A stretch of DNA of 64,000 nt from contig OX579636.1 in NCBI GenBank assembly GCA_951230915.1, positions 5,037,001 through 5,101,000 of the forward strand, written 5' to 3'. Every line of letters starts with the position of its first letter. Position 1 is the first letter of the stretch. The notes under the pieces were generated by a model. It made no database searches. It was not told the origin of the DNA and saw nothing but the letters and a program-made list of their open reading frames with translations. The translations under genes and the position numbers were made by a program. The DNA comes from Antitrichia curtipendula. Its lineage: Eukaryota > Streptophyta > Bryopsida > Hypnales > Leucodontaceae. Below, in pieces: positions 23,656-36,434 of this stretch.

Positions 23656-24827
23656 CGTTGCCGACTAGCTGGTCCGTCCTCAGGAAGCTCGCACTGCACA
23701 CAGAGAAGTATATGCCATGATAAATCAGTATAAATCAGTCCTATGTTTTTTGCGTAAGGAACATCGGCAGTTCCAAGCATTCTCCGGCAATTGTTAAACC
23801 AATGTTAGTTCCTGACTTCCACGGCATCAGCGATAAGAGAGACCATGTTGTGCTGATCGAACTCAAGGCGACTCAATTCAAGACAGATGTTTGCAGAAAT
23901 CCAAAGACACGTCAGATAATGTTATTGGACTTGAACACCGGTCGAAAGAACACCGATCGATGTACACTAAATGCTTCACGCATCGATCGTCAGTACTTAG
24001 ATAGCATGGGACGATCGAAACGACAGAGTGTTAGCTTCAGCCGGATCGACTCTCGATCTATCCTCCGGCCGGAGCAGTAGACCTCCGAAAAGGTACCTGT
24101 CAAGCTCCGACAGAAAGCAGGTACGTTACGCAGTACTGAAACACAATTGAAGGCGCCATACAACACAGACTTCAATCGCAAGAAACTAAAGAAACGTGTG
24201 AGCATTAGCTTTGACATCATATAAACATCGACCTGAACTACATTCAAACGAGACGAACGTGAGAGTACAAGATTACAGCAGGCTAGCAGACACAACTTCT
24301 CCGATCCATGAGGCGGCCCGTCCTGCATACTGTACAAAACACGTACTTCTGAGGAAAGTTAACTCCTATCAACTAAAACCACGACAAACAATCGAACCTT
24401 TGGTAGCGTGTTTAATAATTTGCCAAAAGTTGGACTCTTGTCATCTCACAAGCGTTTCCTAAGCAGTTTCACAAACACAGAAAGCCAGCATCCTTAACAC
24501 CACAACATCCAAACATGCACGACCGTCGAGATAGCAAGAGCTAGTTGCAATTCTACCCAGACTTCCTCCCCATGAATCGAAAAAGCTAGATAACACCCTG
24601 ACAACAAGCAATTGCAATACCATGACCTCACATGCATGCATAACAACACACATCAGAAACGATATCTAGAGGAGGAGAACGGCGAGAGAAGGGCCAGCGC
24701 GGGGAGGAGGGTATGTACCCAGGCCAACAACAAGAGGAGCGGTCAGCGCCGGAGACGGAAGCGAGCAACCCCACAAAAGGAAGGCAGAAGCTGCGAGACA
24801 AAGCGGAAGAGACGATCCACGCGCGCG
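23656..24827 (-). other. Leader and probable leader intron of pectate lyase
   Basis: Between the start codon and the TATA box lie about 1.2 kb with no coding exon. A good minus-strand acceptor (TGTGCAG|TGCGAG) at 23693-23700 lies 38 nt before the start. A possible donor (GTACAT) lies at 24713-24718. A leader intron of about 1.0 kb is inferred. Confidence 0.5.
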
Positions 24828-24836
24828 TTTATATAG
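24828..24836 (-). promoter_or_regulatory. TATA box of pectate lyase gene
   Basis: On the minus strand the sequence reads CTATATAAA, flanked by GC-rich DNA. It is a near-ideal plant TATA box pointing at the pectate lyase. The start of transcription would lie near 24800. Confidence 0.6.
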
Positions 24837-27800
24837 CCTCCAGGTTCCAGTGTTTTTCGGGAGTCATTATCGATCACGCTCTAGCTCTATTCCAAGTGCC
24901 GGTCGTTCAGGTCCTGATCGACGACGGTGGTCATGCACAGACGTGGAATTACCATTAATTTGGAAATTAATTCTAATTTCAGCTAGTTCAAATGGTAATT
25001 CACACTGCAATTTTATTATCAAAACTTTTGAAAGCTGGAACTACTTGAATTTTGTGAGGAAGAACTGGCTTTCTGCAAATCGATCATTATATTCACAACG
25101 GATTTTTAAGAATTTAATACCATCAATGATCATGGCAATGAAACGGAGTTTACTACTTAGGTGGTGGTAATGGTTTGAATTGAGATGGTAAATTCCATAT
25201 CATTTCTTCTATGGTAAACTCATAAAACTCCCTTGTGATTAATTTTGGTGAACCCAAATCAAAACTTTCTTTAGAGATCATTTGTAATCTCTCAATCCCT
25301 AATCCTAGTATTCTTGGTCCCTTTGATTTAATTTGTGGTTGATTTGGGTGAATTGAATTGAAATTGTGTTAAAGAACTTTTCCTAGAGAATGATCATTTT
25401 CAATCTCTCAATTCCAAATCCCAGTATTCTTAGTCCCTTCGATTTTGCTAGTTAGTGAGATGTTGATCAACATCATTATAATGCATGGTGATCACAAAAA
25501 TGAACAAATTAACATCAATCTCAAAAAGTGATACTTAGGAGTTCTTGATGTCAATAAGGTTCTCTTGGCAATATTCAATTGTTTTGGAACAATTCAAGAT
25601 GAAGCTTAAGTAGGGCAAGATGACATGACCCCATGCCAAAATCAATATATGTCCTAGTTTGTGGGCTTGTGGCATGAAATTAAACCTTTGTGAAGATACA
25701 TGTCACAATTTTCGACATGTGGAATATCGCCAATCTTAATGAAATTGACGTATAATTCTCTCTTTCATCACATAAGTGGAATTTTCATCAACTTGGGACT
25801 TTTCAAATGCTAAACTTTACTACAATTTTTACTGAACTTAGAAAACAAACTAAACTGTACCTCGCGTAGTTATGTGAGGAAGAACTTACTCAGTGCTTGT
25901 GCATATTTGGGAACCGGAAATTGCCAATTTAATTGAATCGAAATTGCTTAAGAGTTAAGACCTTCCTGAAGTCTCTCGGTTCAGTTTCAGTCTCTCGCGA
26001 TTTCGCGGTTCCAAGTCTTCCCGGTCTTCCTGGTCTTGTGGAATTGATTAGGTAGGTGGTGACCAACTTAAGGTCAAATTAAAGCTAAGCGGAGATCACC
26101 GAAGAGTAATATCCATTAATTAAATTGGCAATTTCCAGCCAGTTCAAACGATAAATTTTACTGCGATTATTTTATTTTTTTCCGGCATACTGTACATTGA
26201 TCAAGTTATTTTACTATTAATTTATTCAACAAAAGATTCTCAAGTTCACGTTTGAATAAAATACTGCATTCGCTCATGATCATCTTGCAGTCTGCGGTGT
26301 AGCAACTCTTGAATGTTTTGATGCCCGGACACACAGGACTTGAGCATCTTGCAGAGCACGATTGAGTCGTTCTATTTAAGTTTCTAGGAAAGTTTTTCAA
26401 TGAATTTTTTTTTATCATTATGGGCAATTTTGTTAAAGTGACGCTATTTCGCTACTTTGGTAGTTTTTACAATTCAAACCTCGCGGTTTAAAATGTACAA
26501 CTGTCCCAGATGTCCAAAATCTATACCATTTCTAGTTGTTTAAAATCTATAATTGTCTTAGATGTCAATTTTATGGTTTAGACTGTGTTGTCTGAAATCT
26601 ATAAAAGTCCAAGATTCTGAAATCTATATCTATTCTAAATGGCACTTTTACAATTCAAACCGGGCGGTTTGAAAATGGCACACGGAAATACAACCATTTT
26701 AACAATATTCCTCATTCATTAGATGGGGTTTTTTTGGGGGGGGAGGGGGGGCTGGAGGGCCATTTCAGGCCTGTTCCCGGTGTTGTTCCCCTAGCAGTAA
26801 GAACGGCCGCTGTCAGAACTTTTATTATGAAAAAAATAAAATAAAATAAAATCTTAAAATCTTAAAATGAAAAAACAAGATGAACAAATACTTTTTGAAA
26901 TTTTTTACATATGACGTGGCAGTCCCTCTTGCCACGTCACACAGTTGCTGCGACGCAGTTCCAGACTATTCTAGAGTTTGGGAACCTTGGGGAACTTGCA
27001 GCCCTCCACAGGGGCTGAAAATCATGTAATGGTTTCACTATATCAGATGTACAATAATGAAAGGATTTTTGGAAACTTTTCAACATTGAGTTTACGCATA
27101 AAATGAAGTGTTTGGGTGAACAAATGTAAAATATGGGTGATGGATTCAATTCAATTGATTTTATTCCAAAAACGATTGTAGAGGAAGTTTTTTGTAACAA
27201 TGCAATATTTGAAAATGTTTTGATAAATTTGAAAAATGTCTACAATAAATGCACATTGAATTTGACGTGTATAATTTTTGAAGGAAGGACTAACTAGACT
27301 ACATGACCACCATTCAAAAGAAATAAAATCTCCAAGTGCTTCGTACTGAAAACATTTACACCAAAAGAATACTTTATCATGATGCACTGTGAGCTTTAAT
27401 TTTGTCACTTGGGACTCATAGAGTCATAGGCTTTGTTTTTTTCAAAAGCTTATGAACTACCAAAGGAAGGCATCCACGGCAAAAGGGAGGTGTTTTAATG
27501 TTAAAACCATGCTACAAATCCAATGATGAAATCAATTTGTTAAGATTCTTCTTTATATAAAAGATTCTTTCATTAGTGCTGATAAATAAAAGAGATAGCG
27601 AAACTTTAATCTCCTTGTTCAAATGTGTAGAGTGAAAATATGAACCTACACAATTATTTTTTGGATTCCATGAGAGGTTCTATAAAAATTCTTGAAATCT
27701 TCTTCTAGACAGTCAATCACTTAGATCAATAATAAAAAAAATTCTAGAAAGTATCCAAATTACGATACAACTTCACTAAAAATTAGAATAGATAAGTTGT

Positions 27801-29626
27801 TTTTTTGTTGATAATGACCCTAAGAAAGTTTCAAGGTGTTCCAACACCAACAAGTACCTAAACCAATGAGATACTCTGCTTTTTGCAAAATTGAAAAATA
27901 TTTGTGGAATTGACAAACATTCTTGGAGCATATGAAATTGGAATAAGGCCAAAGTGGGATCTTTTTTTATTCCCACACACCTTTCAAATACCATACGTTT
28001 GTCAATTCTTCAAAAAAGATAAACTCCTATGGATTTTTACTCCAAATCTAGTTAAACTTTGAATTTGCTTTCTGCATTTTTTCCTGACAAAAAAGAGGAA
28101 ATGGGATCATTTGACCAAAAACGTCCTTCTAAAACCAATGCTACAATTTGTTTGTGATTTGGAATTTTTCTCCCAAGATTAGATGCTTGGACCAACGTGA
28201 AAATATAAAATCTCAAAAAATTATTGGTGTTCTTTTAAGCTAGTTTTGAAAGATGTTGGGATTCCTTTGAACCTTACATTTTCTTGTGCTCTCAAATGTT
28301 GTTTTGTATTAATTTTTATATTCAATTTTCTTTGACTCACTTTTGTACTAACCTTGGAGACAAGTCCCCTCATATCTTGGTGATGCCGCTTGTAGGGGCC
28401 CTCAAATAACTGTACACATCTTTTAGAGGAATTCCTTCTTGAGACTTCTCCTAAAAGATTGTGGAGTGTGTAATATTAACAAGTGTTGGTGTGGCATGAT
28501 TTAGTTGTTGTACTAATTCCTATTAACTTGACTCTTCAAATTTGTGGTAGTATTTCCTTGTCCTTCCAAACTATGACAAAGCTTTTATTGTGATCACAAC
28601 AAAGCTTTGCCTATAGATGTAGCAACTCTCTAGTTTTTGCATTAACCTCCAAAGATGGCAAAGCTTTGAATCATAACCATTGCCATAGCAACTCCAATAC
28701 CAACCTTGTGTCAAAACTAAAAAATGTATACGTCATCTTATCTTATCTTCTTTTCTAGCTCTCTACCCAAATAAAATCTTTACTCAACATTATTGAATGT
28801 GAGGTGAGAACCAACTCATCAGTTATGAAAATTAAAATCCAAACTAGCATTGACTAAAATCAACCAGTAATGATAAAAAAAAACCAAGCCAATAGTGATA
28901 CCACCCCCAACTTCCAATAACTACTAAGAATTAGGCTAATTAGACCAAGTCTCGCCAGGGTTGACAAGTCGGACCAAGGTTGTTGTACATGTCTATTATA
29001 GGGGAATCGAGATCTAGCAATATGGAGAGTTGGTTTCTAAGGGAGTTGGGGTTCCAAGAGGAGTTGGAAGTTCAATAGAGTCAAAAGTCTAGGGTACAAG
29101 GAAATCTAGTGCTTTTGTCCAAAATCTTTACCAAAAAACAAAATAAGTAGTACAAACAAAAGGAAGATAGAACTAGACAAAATCAATTATAGGGCAAAGG
29201 AGAAAATGAAGTGTTGATAAAGTATAGGGAGAAGTATAGCAAGAGAAGAAAATTAGAGGAATTAGAAAGAAAATCAAGTGAACCCATAGCTAAAGAAAGA
29301 GAGGGATTAGGAGGAAATCTAAAGAAGAAATATCAATTAGCCATACAAAATATAGACCAAACAATTATTGACTCTTGGTTCAAGTAGGAGACAAGAATCT
29401 TGAATTATTTTGATTTTTGTCTTTGGAATCAAATAGTTGTTTGCTTAGCAAAGAGAATTAGTTGACACTGGCAATAATTCAAAGAAAAAAGAATCAAAGA
29501 CTTAGAAAGAAAGACGAAGTAGAAGAGAAAGAAGAGTAGTTAGAAGAGACTTAGAAGAAGGAAGAAGGAAATAAGAAATTAAATTGGATTTAATTCTACA
29601 ACTTCTACTACAAAATATACACTTAA
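24837..29626. other. Gene-free AT-rich stretch
   Basis: No gene is recognised. It contains a tandem duplication near 25.3 kb, a G-run near 26735-26752, and a perfect 10-bp-arm palindrome TGACGTGGCA/TGCCACGTCA near 26912-26939. The block at about 26700-26960 resembles 34775-35000 and 60400-60600 in several words (for example 'ttgccac-t-agata'). Confidence 0.5.
25241..25445. repeat. Tandem duplication of about 100 bp
   Basis: Two adjacent diverged copies each contain 'tagaga-tgatcatttt/caatctctcaatt/cc' and 'agtattcttggtcccttt/cgattt'. No coding content is present. Confidence 0.6.
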
Positions 29627-30594
29627 CCCTAGACCGCCCAAGAGGACAAAAAGTGTCCTCACATAGTTTTAAGTTAAATTCAAAGTACTGTAACTTTTGC
29701 ATCCAATGTCCAATTTCAATAAAACTTGTTGGGAAAGTTGCGCCTTTTCTTCTAGTCTGTGTGGTAAAATTTTCAGATCAGTCCAAGAGGTAATGATTTT
29801 CTGGAAGCCAATCAAAGTTCACTGGCTGAATTTGATTCACCAAAGTGCACTTCATGGCAGCAACTTCGGGGTCTTGTATCTCCTTCATCCAATGTTTGAA
29901 TTCAATAAAATTTGTTGGGTTGTGTTTCCCTTGAATTCTAGTTATTGTGGTGAAATTTTCATGTCAATCCAAGTTGTTTTGAATGTTTGGGAGCAATTCA
30001 AAATTCAAAATCCTGCCATTTATGGACTATAGTGAACTTCGGCGGCTTATATCTTCTTCATAAAATGTCCGTTTTCAATAATTGTTTTTGTAAAAGTTGC
30101 GCATAATAGTCTAGTTTGTGTGGCTAAATTTTCATATGAATCCAAGAATTTATGAATGATTGAGAAGCATTTTAGTAGAAGGAGGTTCAGCCCTAGATGT
30201 GTTTTTTGCAGCTTTTCTTGCCTATTTTTGACATTTGCAAGCCATTTTGCAAACACATTGAGTCAATTGAATGATATTTTTTTTCACCAATGTGTTTTTA
30301 TCCTGGGTTTGAATCACTTTGTAGTTTAAAGTTTTTTCATTTGATTAGGTTTAGAAATCAAATTTGGCCTCTAAATGTGCTTTTAGGAAAATTTCAGCAT
30401 TCTTTTTCAACACTAAAACATTATAATCTTGCAATCTACACGGTCAAATGACTTCAAATTTGATCCATGACATCTACAACATGTGTACTACATTATTGTA
30501 CGGTTAAGATCTTTATTACTTAGTCACATTTGAATTTATAGCACTTCAAAAGCTAGGATGTTTTTTACCCAAAACGGCCATGGGCGGTCTAGGG
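29627..30594. mobile_element. TTAA-flanked element E1 (piggyBac-like ends)
   Basis: The 968-bp element is bounded by TTAA on both sides (29623-29626 and 30595-30598). Its inverted ends match for 14 bp: CCCTAGACCGCCCA. A short hairpin (GAGGACA..TGTCCTC) lies just inside the left end. The body carries three diverged repeats of about 100 bp spaced 170-185 bp apart (about 29690, 29876 and 30046). No transposase frame exists. The same body occurs at 56161-57122 with different terminal sequences. TTAA duplication plus CCC-starting ends is the signature of piggyBac; assignment is by structure only. Confidence 0.8.
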
Positions 30595-30598
30595 TTAA

Positions 30599-31254
30599 GT
30601 TGTGAGCAATCTACAAGAAGAAAGCAAGACATAGAACAATGGGGGTACCAAGGCAATATTCAAACACATAGTGGACAAAAACAACTCTAAAATAAGTACT
30701 TGAACAAACTATTGCCCTTAATTTATTTTGTTCAAATTTCAAATACTGAATAGGAATTGCAAGATCTATTCAGATTTTTAGAAGCAATTTCAATTCCAAG
30801 TTGAATTCCACAATCTTGTAGAAAATTTCTAAAGCTTTCCAAAAACATATTAAACTTATAAAATAGGTTAAAAACAAGAGATATAAATTAATAAAGTCTA
30901 GTAGTAAAAATGGATGAAAAATAATATAATTCATCCAAAAAAGATAAAAGGAAAAATTTAGAATTTAGATTCAATTCAAAGTCCAAAAGTCCAAAATAGT
31001 TTAATTTGAAGTTACAGATTGATAGAAATTAACAAATGAAGTTTTAAAGTACCAATTAGCGATCAAACTTCATCCTTTTATAACTTTCATTCAGAAAGTC
31101 CAAACTCTAAGTGTCTTAGCAATCTGAATAGATAATTTTATGCCCTACAAGAAAAAAATTCTAAAATTTAAAAAATAATAATTTAGCAGAAGAATTCAGA
31201 GCCTTAAGAAATTAATGGAATAACAATTAAAAATATTTTGAAGAAAATTAAATA
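30599..31254. other. Gene-free AT-rich stretch
   Basis: Nothing recognisable lies here between two transposable elements. Confidence 0.5.
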
Positions 31255-31828
31255 CTCCCTATATCTCACTAAAACCCTCCAAATCAAGAACAATTTATGT
31301 CCCTCTAAAAACTTCTATTTACCAATTTTGATTGTTGAGTAAGCATTGGCGATATTGAATGACCTCGTGGGAGTTAGTAGCAAGCATTTAAGGAGCATTT
31401 CTCTCCTAGCAAGATTCACCTTGCCCATATGAGGCACCTTGGACTTGCTATTTCCTCAAATAGTTGTGTTGCTGATGGATTCAATGACTACTTGGGCGCT
31501 ATGCAAATTTGTTAATGAAGGGGGCCAAGTTTCCTAGTTACGGTACTTAGATTGGGAACATATATTTCTACAATCCATTGTTGCCACTAACCTTTAAATC
31601 ATTAGGAATGATGAGTTGGAAGCATTCACGAATGATATTCAAATATGATATTTTCTACATAGATTTTGGGTGCCTGAACAATGCGCCTAAGTTGAAGATT
31701 TTGCATAGATCTAGGAGATGGGTTACTAGTTCATAAATGTATGTATCACTGATAAAAAGACTAAAAGTATAGGTTATTTCTTGTGGGGAGTTGAAAGTTT
31801 TGGGAGATTTTTAGTGAGACAGAGGAAG
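31255..31828. mobile_element. 574-bp TA-flanked element with Stowaway-like ends
   Basis: The ends are CTCCCTATATCTCACTAAAA on the left and, read inwards from the right, CTTCCTCTGTCTCACTAAAA. TA flanks both sides (31253-31254 and 31829-31830). There is no transposase frame. It has the same end type as the elements at 2028-2625 and 45876-45932, but the interior is unrelated by eye. Confidence 0.75.
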
Positions 31829-32066
31829 TAAACAATAGATCTTAGTATCATCTGAAAGAAGTTTAGAGGTTTCCAAATCTATTTTATATTATCATTTTGT
31901 GATGGAAGACCATGCTCTATGACTTAAGAGAGCTAACTCTTGATTTTTGGCAATTTCATATCAAGAGGCCAAAGTTTTTGGCTTAGATCGACTACAATGG
32001 CTAAGTTTGTTATGTTTTGAAGTTTAAGTTGTTTTCTTTTGTAGTTTGAACCAACAAGGAAACTAA

Positions 32067-32223
32067 GGGCTTGTTTACACTTTACACCCAAAGACTTTGG
32101 TTTGGAGCCCAAATAAATAGAGTGTTTTAATTGGAACTTGGGGTTGGTACCATAGCTATTTTCCAATCAAAACACTCCATTTATTTGGGCTCCAAGCCAA
32201 AGTCTTTGGATGTAAACAGACCC
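32067..32223. mobile_element. Tourist-like foldback MITE, 157 bp
   Basis: Nearly the whole element is an inverted repeat with arms of about 65 bp. The ends are GGGCTTGTTTACAC and, from the right, GGGTCTGTTTACAT. TAA flanks both sides (32064-32066 and 32224-32226). GGGYNTGTTT ends with a TAA duplication are typical of PIF/Harbinger-type Tourist MITEs. Confidence 0.85.
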
Positions 32224-32754
32224 TAATAAAATCCATTGCTTAGAAGGCATTATGGACCGTGATTAGACATCCTCCTTAGCAATTATACAAAACAAAATCA
32301 TGAACTCGATTGTGTTTGTCTTATCTCAAGAGTGGAGAGAAAACACTCACATGCATCTACTACAAGAAAAAAACAGTGTTCGAACCCACATCAACGGATA
32401 AGCTGTTCAAGCCATAAAAAATTATTTTTTTAGTTGACATGAATCTTGATGCTTCACGACCAACATTGATGGACATTCTGATAGGAAAACCCAACGTCAC
32501 ATTAGGATAGAAAACCTTGATGTGAATGATAAAATGGACTTAGTTCAAAAAATCTACAATGAAGGGGGGTTGATTGAAATTGTGTTATAGTATTGGTAGT
32601 TATATATCAAAAATTAAAGTATAAATTTAAGACATTGACTAATTGACTAAAAGTGGTAGAAATTGTCACATTGCACAAATAGGGAGTTTTACTTTGGTAC
32701 ATCAAATGAATTGTAAATTGTACAATACAAAGATAGAGTTTATAATCCAATTAA

Positions 32755-33682
32755 CCCCTAAAGGTCAAAGACTATGTTTTCACCAAATCCGCTCCAAAAT
32801 TGCTATTTCTAATACAAGTACCAAATTTTAGAAAAAAAACATTTTTGGAAAAATAAAACTATAAGATCTTGTAGTACACTATTTTGAAAACTTGTGGAAA
32901 AATTTAGGAAATTTTCACCGTGTGGATTGCAAGATAATAGTGTTTGAATTGACAAAAATCCTTTTTTTGTCCCTAAGAAAATCCGGGCAGCTGCACCTCA
33001 CAAGGTCACATTGGGTTTAAAAAATGTCCAAAATAGTGGTGCTTCTTTGGATTCATTCTTCAAAGCAAGTTGGCTACATTCTTGAAAATTTTCAGATCAT
33101 TTGAAATTGTAAAACATATAGGAAAAAAATAGTAAGTAGAAAGAGGTAGAGAATGATTCAAAACACTAAATGCTAAGAATTGAAATATGGAATTGAAAAA
33201 TGCCAATCCCAAAGGTTGTAATGTTGTAATAAACAATCTACACTCATTGTTTTTATTTTTTTTCAAAAATATTGAAAATTGAGTTAAATAAAGGACTTCA
33301 AAGTTTATTTTAGAGTAGAGATTCCATAACTATCCTCAAACTAAGACTCTTCATAACTTCATCTCCTTAATCAAAATGGAATGATTCAAGCTTTCCATGC
33401 ATACGTAAATCTAAAGAACCAATTTCAAATTTTTTATTTAAAAAAAAAGTGATCTTTAAAGAAGTTTTTTCATTTGCTCGGGTTGCCCGCCGACCAATGA
33501 AAATGACATATCATGCAATAACTTTTTAACCACGTAGTCAAAAGTTATGAAAATTGTTGGACCTTAAAGATAATCCTTGGGCACATCTTGTGTGAAAATT
33601 TCAAAGAAAATAATTTTTTTGTTTGTAGTGCACTGTCCAAAATCGCTATGTTGTCAAAAAATAGCGTTTGGTCCTTTAGAAG
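32755..33682. mobile_element. TTAA-flanked element E4
   Basis: The 928-bp element is bounded by TTAA (32751-32754 and 33683-33686). The left end is CCCCTAAAGGTCAAAGAC; the right end read inwards is CTTCTAAAGGACCAAACG. The body matches E7 (58698-59967) in the same orientation and E5 and E6 (49336-51398) in the opposite one. It contains no protein-coding frame of note. Confidence 0.8.
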
Positions 33683-33686
33683 TTAA

Positions 33687-35552
33687 TTCCAATTGTTGAA
33701 GCTATATGTGTTAAACACACTCATATTGGATGGCATGTTTACGGCATAGTTTCAATGGAGATTATGAAGTATTCAATGGTAAACTTGTTATAAACCTCTA
33801 AAAGTTGGAGGGTGTTTTGGAAGAAAAAAGGTCTAAACTTGCCAATTTTTGATGCATTACCTAAAATAATAATAGTAATTTATATTTTTTGAATTCCAAA
33901 CATACAAAAGTGTGTTAAACAAGTAAAAGAATGTGTGTAATTTTTTTAGCCCATTTGACCATGTGGATTGAAAGATTATAGCGTTTGAACTAGAAGAAAA
34001 TTCTCATTCCTAAGAAATAGGGTCAGCAAACTGTGCGCCCCTCTTGGAGTAAATATTTTGGTCTATACAAATAGAGGATTTTGACCATTCATAAGTATAT
34101 TATGTTACGTTCACTCATGAAAAAATTTAAAAACAAATATGGAGTCTAGTTGACTAGCTTACTCTAAATCACCTTGCAATGCAAAGAGGTTAAGTACATT
34201 GGCAATACACTAGTCATATTTTGATGATTTCTTGAGCAATGAGGAATTTTTTTATTTGAAATTCTAATGGAAACAACTTAGAGACAAATATTTGGAATAT
34301 GTGGGAAATTTTTCAAGAACTTTGACTTCATAAATTGCGAGATAGTAGGTTTGAAGATAAAAAAATGTTTTTCCTTGAAGTTGCTCCAATATAGCTATAA
34401 AAGATTGGTTCTTCTTAGAATGAGATCTGAGAATTATATATTTTTTCGACAATTTTATGCCTTATTTTACTAAATACATACATGCCAAATTTCAAAAGTT
34501 GATGAGTGTTTCTGCAAAAGATGCCCTAATTGCCCTAGCTGAGTAAATGCCAAAAAAATTCTAGGCAACATAACTTTTGATTCGAGCACCTGATTAGGAA
34601 AAAAATTATATTCCTACTAAGGGGATACATGTTCACATCTTCTGTCAAAAATTTGTAAACATCTAATCCAAATTGACTTCTTAGGAACCTATCTGGATTT
34701 TTAATTTTCCATTCAACAAACAATTGACCTATTAGATGAGCTTTTGGAGTTGTAATGGGCTGCGAGTTCACAAACTGTTAGGAACATGGGAACTATGCCA
34801 AATCAGACCCAAATCACTAGAATCAGCAGTCTAATGTGGTAGAACTATTGCCACATCAGATAATCATTTTTAATCATTTAAAAAATATTATTTAAAGAAA
34901 ACTATAATATTTTTTTATTTTTTTATTTTGGCTAGCACTGACTAATTTCCAACATTCGGGATATGGCCTGAATTAGATGTTTTTCTGCTCCATTGAAAAT
35001 ATGCCATATGTAACTTTTTATGTAAAAATACAATCATCTTAAATAATTAAGGTAAATAGCCCCACATCAAATACCCTCTTGACTATGATGTATACCTTAA
35101 CTTTCACAGACTGAGTGATCTCCCTCAGTAATTTTTATTCCATATACCGATAAGTGGCCTTGGAAAGAAGTTCATACAAGCTATAATAGTGAGTATCACA
35201 GTGTAGTGATATCATTTTGTAAATGTGCTCGTAAGTCATAACTTCTGTTACTAATAACTATAGACTCAAATTTTTGTCATCAATGTAGTACACTTGAAGG
35301 TTTATTTTTTTAATATTATCTTTTAAAAAGAATAAAAAATATATATTTTTAAATGTAACTTTGTGATAATAAAATCACTAGACCATAGCTTGTATACACC
35401 CTTGACAAAAGCATTTCAAAAGTGAACAAAGAATAATTGCAACCAAAGAATGATTGTATTATCTACTGTGTTTTTTGCTAATATAGTGATTTTTATGGAG
35501 TATTCCTAAATTTAAATTTTTTTTAATAAAGAATATAGTCATTAAAGAGAAT
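33687..35552. other. Gene-free stretch with element debris
   Basis: No gene is present. Pieces of the TTAA-element interior recur, for example 'gtggattgaaagattatagc' at about 33964 and 'cataacttttgattcgagca' at about 34570. About 34775-35000 shares words with 26.7-26.96 and 60.4-60.6 kb. Confidence 0.5.
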
Positions 35553-35556
35553 TTAA

Positions 35557-36430
35557 CCCCTAAAGGACCAAGGCATTTTCTCCATCAAAACAAACTCAAA
35601 GATGCCACTTCTATTGCAAAAAGCAAAAAAAATTAAAATTTGTTATTTTTGCATATCTAACCATAGGATCATATATTAGTCTAGTATACAAGTGTATATA
35701 AGAAATTTCAGAAACTTTGACTGCATAGATTGCAAGATATTTGCATCCAAGATGAAGAAAACAAGTTTTTTTGCACCTTGCTTGACTAGATTTTTTGGCT
35801 TTGAATCTTCTTAACTTAAATTTTTTGTACTATCAATTTTGATTTTCTAAGATTTTATGTTGAATACTTGAGTTGAAAATCTAGGTAAAAAAATTCAAGA
35901 AAGAATCACTAAATTTTTACTCATTAAAAAATTGTTAAGTAAAAGTAGGTTCAAGATTGAAGGAAAAAATAAATCATTAATAGCTCTAAGATGAAATTGA
36001 AATACATTAATTCCAATGGTGAGATTGTTCTAGCAAGTAAATACATCCCTGTCTAATAATTTTTTTGGAAAATTATAAAAATTGCATTCAAAAATGAACC
36101 CTATAAGTTATTTTTTCAAGAAGATGCTTAGATTGCCCAAAAAACTAAGATTGTCCATAACTTTCTCATCCCTAGTCCAAATGGAATGATTCAAAGCATC
36201 ACATGTAGACAAAAACATAATATTTGTGTTGCCTGCCGACCTTTGCTTTTGGCTTAGTGTGCCATACTTTTTCTTTCGGGCACCAACTGAAATAAAAATT
36301 ATATATCCACAAAGCTCTTGCAAAACCGCACATCCTTTAAAAAATTCTAAAAAATTAACTAAAAATTGAGGCCATAGGAATCTACCCGGACCCAAATTGT
36401 CCCATGAGGGGACAAACCGTCCTTTAGGGA
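35557..36430. mobile_element. TTAA-flanked element E3
   Basis: The 874-bp element is bounded by TTAA (35553-35556 and 36431-36434). The left end is CCCCTAAAGGACCAAGGC; the right end read inwards is TCCCTAAAGGACGGTTTG. A subterminal hairpin is visible inside the right end. Its body matches the element at about 55940-57545 in inverted orientation, and it shows what that copy looked like before the insertion of E2. Confidence 0.8.
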
Positions 36431-36434
36431 TTAA

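Noticed and set aside
36108..36395. 95-codon minus-strand open frame in element E3
   Set aside because: No similarity to transposases, and it is not maintained in the related element at 55.9-57.5 kb.
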